NCBI GenBank assembly: GCA_023427705.1 | Contig: JAEZAL010000075.1 | Span: 1-10,474 of the forward strand | Direction of reading: 5' to 3' | DNA: 10,474 bases | Source: Bacillota bacterium | GTDB lineage: Bacteria > Bacillota > Clostridia > Clostridiales > Clostridiaceae | Part shown: in pieces, positions 1-5,442 of the stretch | Layout of the letters: each line of letters starts with the position of its first letter | Numbering within the stretch: the first letter of the stretch is position 1 | Position numbers and translations under genes: made by a program | The notes under the pieces: generated by a model | Databases searched by the model: none | Told to the model about the DNA's origin: nothing | The model's input: the letters and a program-made list of their open reading frames with translations, nothing else

Positions 1-777
1 ATTCTATACTTTGATACTTGTAAAAGTGAATATAGTAATACTGTGCCAGCAAGTCTTTATGCAGCATTTACAATGATATTAATGATTTTAGGATCATATT
101 ATTTAAATTATAACTATTTATTAGGAAAGAGTTTGTGGACTATAGGATTAGTTCTGCACGCAGTACATATAATAGTATTTACTTATAGAAATGTTATTAG
201 GGGTATTAATAAAGAAACCTTCGTACCTAGTTGGTTTGTAACTTATAATGGAATTATGGTTTCAACTGTAGTAGGTAAGCCTATGAATGAACCTTTTATA
301 AGTAAGATAATTGTCTATTATGGGATAATAATCTTTATATTAATACTTCCATTTATGATTATAAGATTAAGAAGAGAGCCCGTTAAAGAAGCATTATTCC
401 ATACACAGGCAATTTTACTTGCCCCATCAAGCGTTTGTTTAGTAAGTTATTTAAATTTTATAGATAATCCTAATATATTATTAATAGTAATTTTTTATAT
501 AATTATTTTAGTAACATTATTATTTATAATATATATGCTTCCGAAATTTTTTTCTTATACATTTACACCTGGCTTTGCAGGATTGACATTCCCAATGGCA
601 ATAGGTATAGTTGCATCAACAAAGGTATCTACTTATTTTAAAGGGATAGGATATAATTCGTTATCTTACATAGCTAAGGAAATAAGCGGTATTCAAATTT
701 ATATTACAACTACAATAATAGCTTTTGTTTTATATAATTTTATTCGTATTTTGGTTAAGAGTTATAATAAAAATTAG
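1..777 (+). CDS. TDT/SLAC1-family anion transporter, 5'-truncated by window edge
   Basis: The reading frame is open from base 1, so the in-frame GTG at 43 is an internal valine, not the start. The first visible residues (ILYFDTCKSEYSNTVPAS) align without gaps to residues 58 onward of the paralogue at 967-1914. About 57 N-terminal residues therefore lie outside the window, and 258 residues are visible. The protein is almost entirely hydrophobic helices with short loops, including the shared blocks FVPSWFV, GIMVS, AILLAPSS and FAGLTFPMAIGIVAS. By family (tellurite-resistance/dicarboxylate transporters, which include TehA, Mae1, the sulfite pump Ssu1 and SLAC1 channels) it should move a small anion across the cytoplasmic membrane. 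The substrate cannot be read from sequence. It is followed at once by a strong terminator, so it is not obviously co-transcribed with its paralogue. Confidence 0.85.
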   Translation: MLYFDTCKSEYSNTVPASLYAAFTMILMILGSYYLNYNYLLGKSLWTIGLVLHAVHIIVFTYRNVIRGINKETFVPSWFVTYNGIMVSTVVGKPMNEPFISKIIVYYGIIIFILILPFMIIRLRREPVKEALFHTQAILLAPSSVCLVSYLNFIDNPNILLIVIFYIIILVTLLFIIYMLPKFFSYTFTPGFAGLTFPMAIGIVASTKVSTYFKGIGYNSLSYIAKEISGIQIYITTTIIAFVLYNFIRILVKSYNKN

Positions 778-782
778 TTAAA

Positions 783-819
783 AATAAGTCAAAGAATATA
801 ATCTTTGACTTATTTTTTT
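783..819 (+). terminator. Rho-independent terminator after first TDT gene
   Basis: A perfect 14-bp stem (783-796 with 803-816) encloses a 6-base loop and runs into a T tract at 814-819. It begins six bases after the TAA of the first transporter. Confidence 0.85.
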
Positions 820-828
820 CTTTGAAAA

Positions 829-870
829 TGTGATAAAAATCACAGAAATATATTTTAAAACAAGTATAAT
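829..870 (+). promoter_or_regulatory. Promoter with Crp/Fnr-type palindrome, second TDT gene
   Basis: Bases 829-844 read TGTGATAAAAATCACA, a perfect TGTGA-N6-TCACA dyad matching the classic Crp-superfamily operator. A consensus -10 TATAAT lies at 865-870 with no recognisable -35 hexamer. With a start near 877 the dyad centre falls at about -40.5, which is where class II activators replace the -35 contact. The leader to the ATG would be about 90 bases. The dyad and -10 are seen directly; activation by a Crp/Fnr-family protein is inference. Confidence 0.65.
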
Positions 871-966
871 TAAGAAGAAATCTTATTTATTTATAACTTA
901 ATAAGTGAAATAATTAACATACTTAGACAAAGAAAAATAAGTTATTACTTTATTTAGGAGGAAGAC

Positions 967-1914
967 ATGAAAAATAGTTTACTAAAAAAAATCGAGAATA
1001 TTCCAGTACCATTATTACCAACAATGGTTGGAGCTGCTACATTATCAAATGTTTATTCTACAATGGGCTATAGCTTAATAAGACATTTAACTATGTGGAC
1101 AAGCACTATAATTTTAATAGCTTACTTAGTTAAAATTATAGCATTTAGAAATACTTTTAAGAAAGAATATTCTAATACTGTACCAGCTAGTTTATATGCA
1201 GGCTTTACTATGATTACTATGATTTTAGGATCATATTACTTTGAGTATAATAATCTTTTAGGTAAGTCATTATGGTCTATAGGGTTAGTATTACATACAA
1301 TACATTTATTAATTTTTATTTATAGAAATGTAATTAAAGGTGTTAATAAAGATACTTTTGTACCAAGTTGGTTTGTAACATTTAATGGAATAATGGTTTC
1401 AGTAGTAGTAGGCTCTCCTATGAATGAACCTTTAATCAGTAAAATAGTATTATACTATGGAATTTTAGCTTTAGTTATTATAATGCCATTTATGATAATA
1501 AGATTAATAAAACATCCATTAAAAGATGCTTTTTATCATACACAAGCTATATTATTAGCACCATCTAGCCTTTGTGTAGTTTCATACTTAAACGTAGTAA
1601 AAGAACCTAATAAAATACTTATTTCATTATTATATTTAGTAGTTTTTGTTACTTTATTATTTGTATTGTACAAGATACCAGGATTTTTCTCATTTGAATT
1701 TTCTCCAGCTTTTGCAGGATTAACATTCCCTATGGCAATTGGTATAGTTGCGTCAGTTAAAATGGCAGGATTTTTAACTAATTCTGGTTATGAAGCTATT
1801 GGTAATGTAGTTAAACAAATATCAGGAATTCAAATATATGTAACTACGGCTATAATAGGTTATGTATTATTTAATTTCTTTAAAATGTTTTTAAAATCAA
1901 TAAAAGAAAAATAA
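967..1914 (+). CDS. TDT/SLAC1-family (TehA/Ssu1-like) anion transporter
   Basis: A 315-residue integral membrane protein with about ten hydrophobic segments (roughly 14-36, 38-60, 72-92, 97-123, then six more to residue 311), the topology of the TDT/SLAC1 family. Start ATG 967 has an ideal AGGAGG at 956-961. It aligns without gaps to the upstream partial gene: 46 of 60 residues are identical from the shared EYSNTVPAS block onward, so this is a tandem duplication. The conserved FVPSWFV (around 133-139) and FAGLTFPMAIGIVAS blocks are shared. Family members export sulfite, tellurite or C4-dicarboxylates, or conduct nitrate/chloride. The neighbouring cysK makes a sulfur-related anion such as sulfite an attractive guess, but nothing in the sequence proves it. 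Expression is probably driven by the Crp/Fnr-like promoter at 829-870. Confidence 0.88.
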   Translation: MKNSLLKKIENIPVPLLPTMVGAATLSNVYSTMGYSLIRHLTMWTSTIILIAYLVKIIAFRNTFKKEYSNTVPASLYAGFTMITMILGSYYFEYNNLLGKSLWSIGLVLHTIHLLIFIYRNVIKGVNKDTFVPSWFVTFNGIMVSVVVGSPMNEPLISKIVLYYGILALVIIMPFMIIRLIKHPLKDAFYHTQAILLAPSSLCVVSYLNVVKEPNKILISLLYLVVFVTLLFVLYKIPGFFSFEFSPAFAGLTFPMAIGIVASVKMAGFLTNSGYEAIGNVVKQISGIQIYVTTAIIGYVLFNFFKMFLKSIKEK

Positions 1915-1921
1915 TAAATTG

Positions 1922-1962
1922 AAAATAATTTGCATCAATATTGATGCAAATTATTTTTTTTT
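1922..1962 (+). terminator. Terminator, second TDT gene
   Basis: A perfect 36-base inverted repeat (1922-1939 against 1940-1957, core TGCATCAATATTGATGCA) is followed by a T run to 1962. It separates the transporter from cysK. Confidence 0.85.
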
Positions 1963-1990
1963 GGAAAAATATAAAAAAGGTATTCACAAA

Positions 1991-2045
1991 TTGTATAAAT
2001 TAGAGTAATATATTATTAAAGAAATAAACATATCGGAATAGTGGG
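1991..2045 (+). promoter_or_regulatory. Putative cysK promoter and possible CymR-type operator
   Basis: TTGTAT at 1991-1996 and TATTAA at 2014-2019 (17-base spacing) are a tolerable -35/-10 pair. Just downstream, around the predicted start, lies AAACATATCGGAATAGTGG (2026-2044). Its GGAAT core resembles what I recall of Bacillus CymR boxes, but it is not a clear palindrome. The promoter pairing is weak and the operator is a suggestion only. Confidence 0.3.
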
Positions 2046-2062
2046 AAAAAGGAGAGGTAAAT

Positions 2063-2989
2063 ATGAAAATAGCAAAAAGTTTAGTTCAATTAATTGGAAA
2101 CACACCATTACTTGAATTGTCAAATTATAATAAAGAGAAGGGTGCTTTAGGAACAATTATTGGAAAGTTAGAATATTTCAACCCTGGTGGTAGTGTAAAA
2201 GATAGAATTGGATTTGGTATGATTGAATCTGCTGAAAAAGAAGGACTATTAAATAAAGATTCAGTTATTATTGAACCAACAAGTGGAAATACAGGTATAG
2301 CTTTAGCTTATATAGCTGCAGCAAAGGGATATAGATTAATATTAACAATGCCTGAAACAATGAGTATTGAAAGAAGAAATTTATTAAAAGCTTTAGGAGC
2401 TGAATTAGTCTTAACCCCAGGATCTGAAGGTATGAAGGGAGCTATAGCGAAAGCTAATGAACTTAAATCAACAATTGAAAATTCAATAATACTTCAGCAG
2501 TTTGAAAACCCTGCAAATCCACAAATACACAGAGTTACAACTGCACAAGAAATTTGGAACGATACAGATGGACAAGTAGATATAGTAGTTGCTGGTGTTG
2601 GTACAGGTGGTACATTAACAGGTATAGGGGAAGTTTTAAAGTCACTAAAATCTGATGTGAAAATGGTAGCAGTGGAACCTTCTAATTCTCCAGTTATTTC
2701 AGGAGGAAATCCAGGACCTCATAAACTTCAAGGAATAGGTGCAGGATTTATACCAAAAAACTTAAATGTATCAGTAATTGATGAAGTTATAAAAGTTGAA
2801 AATGAAGATGCGTTTAAAGCATCAAAGGATTTAGCAAGAACAGAAGGATTATTAGTGGGAATATCATCAGGTGCAGCAATAGTTGCAGCTACAGAATTAG
2901 CAAGTAGAGAAGAAAATAGAGGCAAAAAAATAGTTGTAATTTTACCTGATACAGGAGAAAGATATTTATCAACTGATTTATATAAATAA
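2063..2989 (+). CDS. cysK: Cysteine synthase A (O-acetylserine sulfhydrylase)
   Basis: This PLP enzyme converts O-acetyl-L-serine and sulfide to L-cysteine and acetate, the last step of cysteine synthesis, in the cytosol. Its 308 residues match the family length. Visible motifs in order: IGNTPLL at 11-17; the PLP-lysine block NPGGSVKDR with K46; the substrate loop TSGNTG at 73-78; the phosphate-binding GVGTGGT at 178-184; GISSGAA at 266-272; and PDTGERYLST at 295-304. Start ATG 2063 has GGAGAGG 8 bases upstream. It lies 80 bases before an Rrf2/CymR-like regulator with only a weak hairpin between, so the two may be co-transcribed. In Bacillus and staphylococci CysK also acts as CymR's co-repressor; the adjacency here suggests the same dual role. 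A cystathionine beta-synthase-like paralogue is less likely given the plain CysK length and motifs. Confidence 0.95.
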   Translation: MKIAKSLVQLIGNTPLLELSNYNKEKGALGTIIGKLEYFNPGGSVKDRIGFGMIESAEKEGLLNKDSVIIEPTSGNTGIALAYIAAAKGYRLILTMPETMSIERRNLLKALGAELVLTPGSEGMKGAIAKANELKSTIENSIILQQFENPANPQIHRVTTAQEIWNDTDGQVDIVVAGVGTGGTLTGIGEVLKSLKSDVKMVAVEPSNSPVISGGNPGPHKLQGIGAGFIPKNLNVSVIDEVIKVENEDAFKASKDLARTEGLLVGISSGAAIVAATELASREENRGKKIVVILPDTGERYLSTDLYK

Positions 2990-2996
2990 TTATAAT

Positions 2997-3027
2997 AAAG
3001 TCATTGCTATTTCTAGTAATGACTTTT
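2997..3027 (+). terminator. Weak hairpin between cysK and the Rrf2 gene
   Basis: A 13-bp stem (2997-3009 with 3014-3026, one G-U pair, TTTC loop) is followed by only a very short T run. It may be a leaky terminator that lowers rather than abolishes expression of the downstream regulator. Confidence 0.5.
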
Positions 3028-3069
3028 ATCATATAAAATATAGATAATATATAGAAAAAAGGTGATTAA

Positions 3070-3501
3070 GTGAAAATATCAACTAAGGGAAGATATGGAT
3101 TAAGGGCTTTAATTGATTTAGCTATTAATATGGATTCTGAAAATGTTACTATTAAAGCTATATCAGAAAGACAAAATATTTCAGAAAGATATCTTGAACA
3201 AATTTTTTCTTTATTAAGAAAAGCTGGAGTTATAGTTGGAAGAAAAGGGGCTCAAGGTGGCTACAGCTTTGGAAAAGAAATAAGAGAATTAACAATATTA
3301 GAAATATTAAAGATTTTAGAAGGAGATAATATCTTTATAGACATAAATGATAAAGAAGATAATGAGTTAGAAGACTTTGTTAATAAGAATTTATGGAAAG
3401 ATATAAATTCTATAATTGAAAATTATTTCATTTCAATAACTCTAGAAGATTTAGTAAATAACTATAAAAAATCAAAAGATACACTTATATATTATATTTA
3501 A
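3070..3501 (+). CDS. cymR: Rrf2-family transcriptional regulator, CymR-like
   Basis: A 143-residue winged-helix regulator. The N-terminus MKISTKGRYGLRALIDLA is the Rrf2 signature, followed by the recognition helix and wing in ISERYLEQIFSLLRKAG...RKGAQGGYSF (38-67). The family includes IscR, NsrR and CymR. This protein has no cysteine at all, so it cannot carry the Fe-S cluster used by IscR and NsrR; CymR likewise lacks one. The C-terminus is ...TLIYYI. A terminal Ile preceded by an aromatic residue resembles tails that enter the CysK active site (CysE ends in Ile; I recall Bacillus CymR ending FYI). With cysK immediately upstream, I infer a cysteine-metabolism repressor using CysK as co-repressor and O-acetylserine sensor. 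Start is GTG 3070, supported by AAGGTG at 3059-3064 and by the family N-terminus. The gene symbol is by analogy. Confidence 0.8.
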   Translation: MKISTKGRYGLRALIDLAINMDSENVTIKAISERQNISERYLEQIFSLLRKAGVIVGRKGAQGGYSFGKEIRELTILEILKILEGDNIFIDINDKEDNELEDFVNKNLWKDINSIIENYFISITLEDLVNNYKKSKDTLIYYI

Positions 3502-3535
3502 TAATATAGTCATAATTAGATTTTAGAATTTTAAG

Positions 3536-3576
3536 AATAAAATAAAGGCTGTTGTAATAACAGCCTTTATTTTATT
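3536..3576. terminator. Bidirectional terminator, Rrf2 gene / heme oxygenase gene
   Basis: A perfect 18-bp inverted repeat (3536-3553 with 3559-3576, 5-base loop) has A-rich and T-rich outer arms around a GGCTGTT core. It can therefore end transcripts from both strands. The last arm base is the first base of the leftward gene's stop codon. Confidence 0.85.
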
Positions 3577-4205
3577 TATTTTGCAAAGTATTTAGCATCT
3601 AATTCATTTGATATTGAAATATTATAAATATATGAATTACTTACTTCAATAATAAATTGTTTTTGTTCTTCTTCATTAAGGTTAAGATTTGCTAACATCA
3701 TATGATATTTCATAACATAAGCTTTTATGTCACCTAAGTCTTCATATGAATAGTATTTTAAAGCTTCATCTGAAACATTGTACTCTTCTTTTAATAGAGA
3801 ATAGAACATTCTTCCGCCAAATAGATCAGCTAAAAATCTTACATATGCATGAGGTATTAATAACTTAGGGTTATTTTCAGCAACAGTATTTAATTTATCA
3901 ACATATGCTAAAGTTGAAGAAAGAATTTCTAAATCCTTATTATTTGATAATTCTTTTACATCATTTTTAATTGCTTCAGTTCTAAATAGTTCAGTTGTGA
4001 CAAAAGGTTTAACATCTTCTAAATCCTTGTATTGGTTTAAATATTTTTCAATAGTTTCATATACAAAAGATAAATTATAAATATATTCTGTATAACTTTC
4101 TAAATCTGCGCCTTTTGCAAGGAATCTATGTGTAAAACCTGAAATTTCAGTTGCCTTATGAAGAAGATGACTTTTATTTTTTATTTCTAACATAAATTTA
4201 TTCAT
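3576..4205 (-). CDS. Heme oxygenase (HemO/HmuO-like)
   Basis: A 209-residue all-helical protein of the heme oxygenase family, which opens the heme ring with O2 to biliverdin, CO and Fe2+. The proximal-ligand region is KSHLLHKATE (11-20), with H16 the likely heme ligand because a Glu follows four residues later, as in HO-1. The distal helix signature PHAYVRFLADLFGG (118-131) closely matches HO-1 AHAYTRYLGDLSGG. D127 corresponds to the catalytic-water Asp140 and G130-G131 are kept, but A126 replaces Gly139. No signal peptide, so it acts in the cytosol. Start ATG 4205 has AAAGGAG 8 bases upstream (4214-4220). It is a single-gene unit. In an anaerobe the likely uses are iron retrieval from host heme, heme detoxification or O2 scavenging; the choice among these is inference. 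Confidence 0.85.
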   Translation of the reverse strand: MNKFMLEIKNKSHLLHKATEISGFTHRFLAKGADLESYTEYIYNLSFVYETIEKYLNQYKDLEDVKPFVTTELFRTEAIKNDVKELSNNKDLEILSSTLAYVDKLNTVAENNPKLLIPHAYVRFLADLFGGRMFYSLLKEEYNVSDEALKYYSYEDLGDIKAYVMKYHMMLANLNLNEEEQKQFIIEVSNSYIYNISISNELDAKYFAK

Positions 4206-4598
4206 TTAAAACACTCCTTTAATAATTATTCTTCATTAATATTAATTTAATGTTACTTCTTAATGCAAAAAATATCAAATCTTAAATACACTTAAATTAA
4301 GGTGATTTTCTCTATAAATCTTTTATTTTGAGGGTATTATAGATGTTTTTGAACAATGTTCATTTAAAAAATACAATTAAATAATAATATAGGTAAAAGA
4401 TAAAATTTAGTAGTTTAATAATAGAAAATTAATTATATTAAACATAAAAAATATCAGAAAATAATAATTGATATTATAGATAAAAAATATAGATAAATTT
4501 TATAAAACTAGTAATTACTATTAATGAGTAGTATCATACCTTATATTGTAATAAATACCCATAAATGCTAATATGTAATTGATATCAGAGAAGGGTGG
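4206..4598. other. 393-base AT-rich non-coding region
   Basis: This lies between the divergent heme oxygenase and three-helix membrane protein genes. I see no credible small gene on either strand. It holds the heme oxygenase ribosome site and promoter at its left end. Further right are an inverted repeat AATATCA/TGATATT (4450-4456 with 4469-4475) and the palindrome TAGTAATTACTA (4509-4520), with another TAGTA at 4528-4532. The promoter of the rightward gene must be here, but no -35/-10 pair stands out against the AT-rich background. Confidence 0.6.
4336..4362 (-). promoter_or_regulatory. Heme oxygenase promoter with overlapping dyad
   Basis: On the minus strand a perfect TATAAT lies at 4341-4336, giving a start near 4329 and a leader of about 124 bases. 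Immediately upstream, 4350-4362 forms the dyad TGAACATTGTTCA (minus strand; 5-bp arms TGAAC/GTTCA, 3-base spacer), centred near -27. That places it between -10 and -35, typical for a repressor operator. No good -35 is seen. Which regulator binds is unknown. Confidence 0.5.
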
Positions 4599-4985
4599 AT
4601 GGTGATTTTTATGATGAAAAAGAACTCTAAAAGCTTAAAAAATTTTAGTTGGATTTTTATATCTAATTTAGTGTTTTTATTTCTAATTGCAGGGGTAATT
4701 TCTAGTTTAAAGGGGTATCAATTTAAAGATGTACTTTTTGTTGAAGGAATTTTAGTTTTTATGGTATCAGTATTATCTTCAATAGATGGAAAACCTTTAA
4801 GCTTATCGTTACAAGAGTTTGGTCAAGTTAATCCACAATATTTTGCAAGTATAGTTTTAGAATCTAATGCTACAGAAAAAGAGAGAATTATATCTTCTTC
4901 TAACATTAGTATTAAAATGGATATAGTTAGTACATCCATAATGATTGGATCTATAATAGTTTTAATTATTAGCTATTTATTATAA
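4599..4985 (+). CDS. Small three-helix membrane protein, function unknown
   Basis: A protein of 123-128 residues that I cannot assign to a characterised family. After a basic N-terminus (MKKNSKSLKNF) come three hydrophobic segments: about residues 19-37, 45-62 and 109-128. Between the second and third is a polar stretch, SSIDGKPLSLSLQEFGQVNPQY followed by ATEKERIISSSN, that looks like a conserved domain core rather than a random loop. There is no cysteine and no catalytic motif. The start is uncertain: AAGGGTGG at 4591-4598 is too close to ATG 4599 for ideal spacing, so GTG 4602, ATG 4611 or ATG 4614 are all possible. It has long AT-rich upstream DNA with palindromes and its own strong terminator, so it is transcribed alone. 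Confidence 0.75.
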   Translation: MVIFMMKKNSKSLKNFSWIFISNLVFLFLIAGVISSLKGYQFKDVLFVEGILVFMVSVLSSIDGKPLSLSLQEFGQVNPQYFASIVLESNATEKERIISSSNISIKMDIVSTSIMIGSIIVLIISYLL

Positions 4986-4990
4986 TAACA

Positions 4991-5027
4991 ATAAGAAAAA
5001 GAGGAGCATGGCTCCTCTTTTTCTTAT
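4991..5027. terminator. Bidirectional terminator, membrane protein gene / TSCPD gene
   Basis: A perfect 17-bp stem (4991-5007 with 5011-5027, 3-base loop, GAGGAGC/GCTCCTC core) is flanked by A5 and T5 tracts inside the arms. It works in both directions and contains the stop codon of the leftward gene (5024-5026). Confidence 0.85.
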
Positions 5028-5272
5028 GCTGTTAATTTATATGCTTCTAAAGCTTTTGATAATTGATCAGGACAAGATGTTCCTTTGTTTCTACAATCGA
5101 TTCCTTTTAGTTTAGTAATAGCATCATCAATATTCATTCCAGATACTAATACAGATATTCCGCTTAAATTTCCTTGACAACCTCTAATAAATTCAACATT
5201 CTTAATAACATCATTTTCAACTTCTAAATGTATTTCAGTTGAGCAAACCCCCGTAGTTTTATAAACAAACAT
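5024..5272 (-). CDS. Stand-alone TSCPD-domain protein
   Basis: An 82-residue protein consisting only of a TSCPD domain, the small domain also found at the C-terminus of some class II ribonucleotide reductases; it matches the short stand-alone clostridial form. It has four cysteines: C10 in GVCSTEI, C32 in RGCQGN, C60, and C67 in the naming motif TSCPDQL (65-71). This is a likely metal- or nucleic-acid-binding arrangement. The longer reading frame begins at an ATG ending at 5287, but that ATG sits on the ribosome site: GGAGGT (minus strand, 5285-5280) is correctly spaced for the ATG at 5272-5270, giving MFVYKTTGVC. No cellular role is established that I know of. It is a single-gene unit converging on the membrane protein gene. 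Confidence 0.85.
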   Translation of the reverse strand: MFVYKTTGVCSTEIHLEVENDVIKNVEFIRGCQGNLSGISVLVSGMNIDDAITKLKGIDCRNKGTSCPDQLSKALEAYKLTA

Positions 5273-5303
5273 AAATAATACCTCCATATTTTACTGCAAC
5301 AAT

Positions 5304-5309
5304 ATTATA
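5304..5309 (-). promoter_or_regulatory. Putative -10 of the TSCPD gene
   Basis: A perfect minus-strand TATAAT lies about 20 bases upstream of the GGAGGT ribosome site. The position 17 bases further upstream offers only TTTATT as a -35, so the call is tentative. Confidence 0.35.
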
Positions 5310-5385
5310 TAATCATATTAAATAAAAATAAAGTAATATGTAGAATTTTGATTAAAAACATAAAAAAATGGTCCGGAAAAAGTGC

Positions 5386-5413
5386 TTGTACATATAATGT
5401 AAATGTATATATT
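5386..5413 (+). promoter_or_regulatory. Putative promoter with dyad, beta-propeller gene
   Basis: TTGTAC at 5386-5391 and TATATT at 5408-5413 have 16-base spacing. A second -10-like TATAAT lies at 5413-5418. The perfect dyad TACAT-ATA-ATGTA (5389-5401) overlaps the -35 and spacer and could be an operator. AT-rich background lowers confidence. Confidence 0.4.
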
Positions 5414-5442
5414 ATAATAAGCCAAATAAAAGGTGGGATAGT

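Noticed and set aside
43..777. GTG at 43 as start of the first transporter
   Set aside because: The frame stays open to base 1 and residues before it align to the paralogue, so the gene simply continues past the window edge.
820..966. Structured leader RNA upstream of the second transporter
   Set aside because: Only short AT-only complementarity such as ATAACTTA/TAAGTTAT (893-900, 938-945) is present, which is expected by chance in this composition.
1963..2062. T-box leader for cysteine upstream of cysK
   Set aside because: Only 100 bases are available, with no antiterminator/terminator pair and no T-box-like conserved sequence; the terminator there belongs to the preceding transporter.
2728..2925. 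65-residue minus-strand ORF inside cysK
   Set aside because: It lies wholly inside a well-conserved gene, has no ribosome site and no recognisable sequence; a shadow frame.
4350..4362. LexA/SOS box upstream of the heme oxygenase gene
   Set aside because: The Gram-positive box is GAAC-N4-GTTC as I know it; here the spacer is three bases, and a heme oxygenase is not an expected SOS gene.
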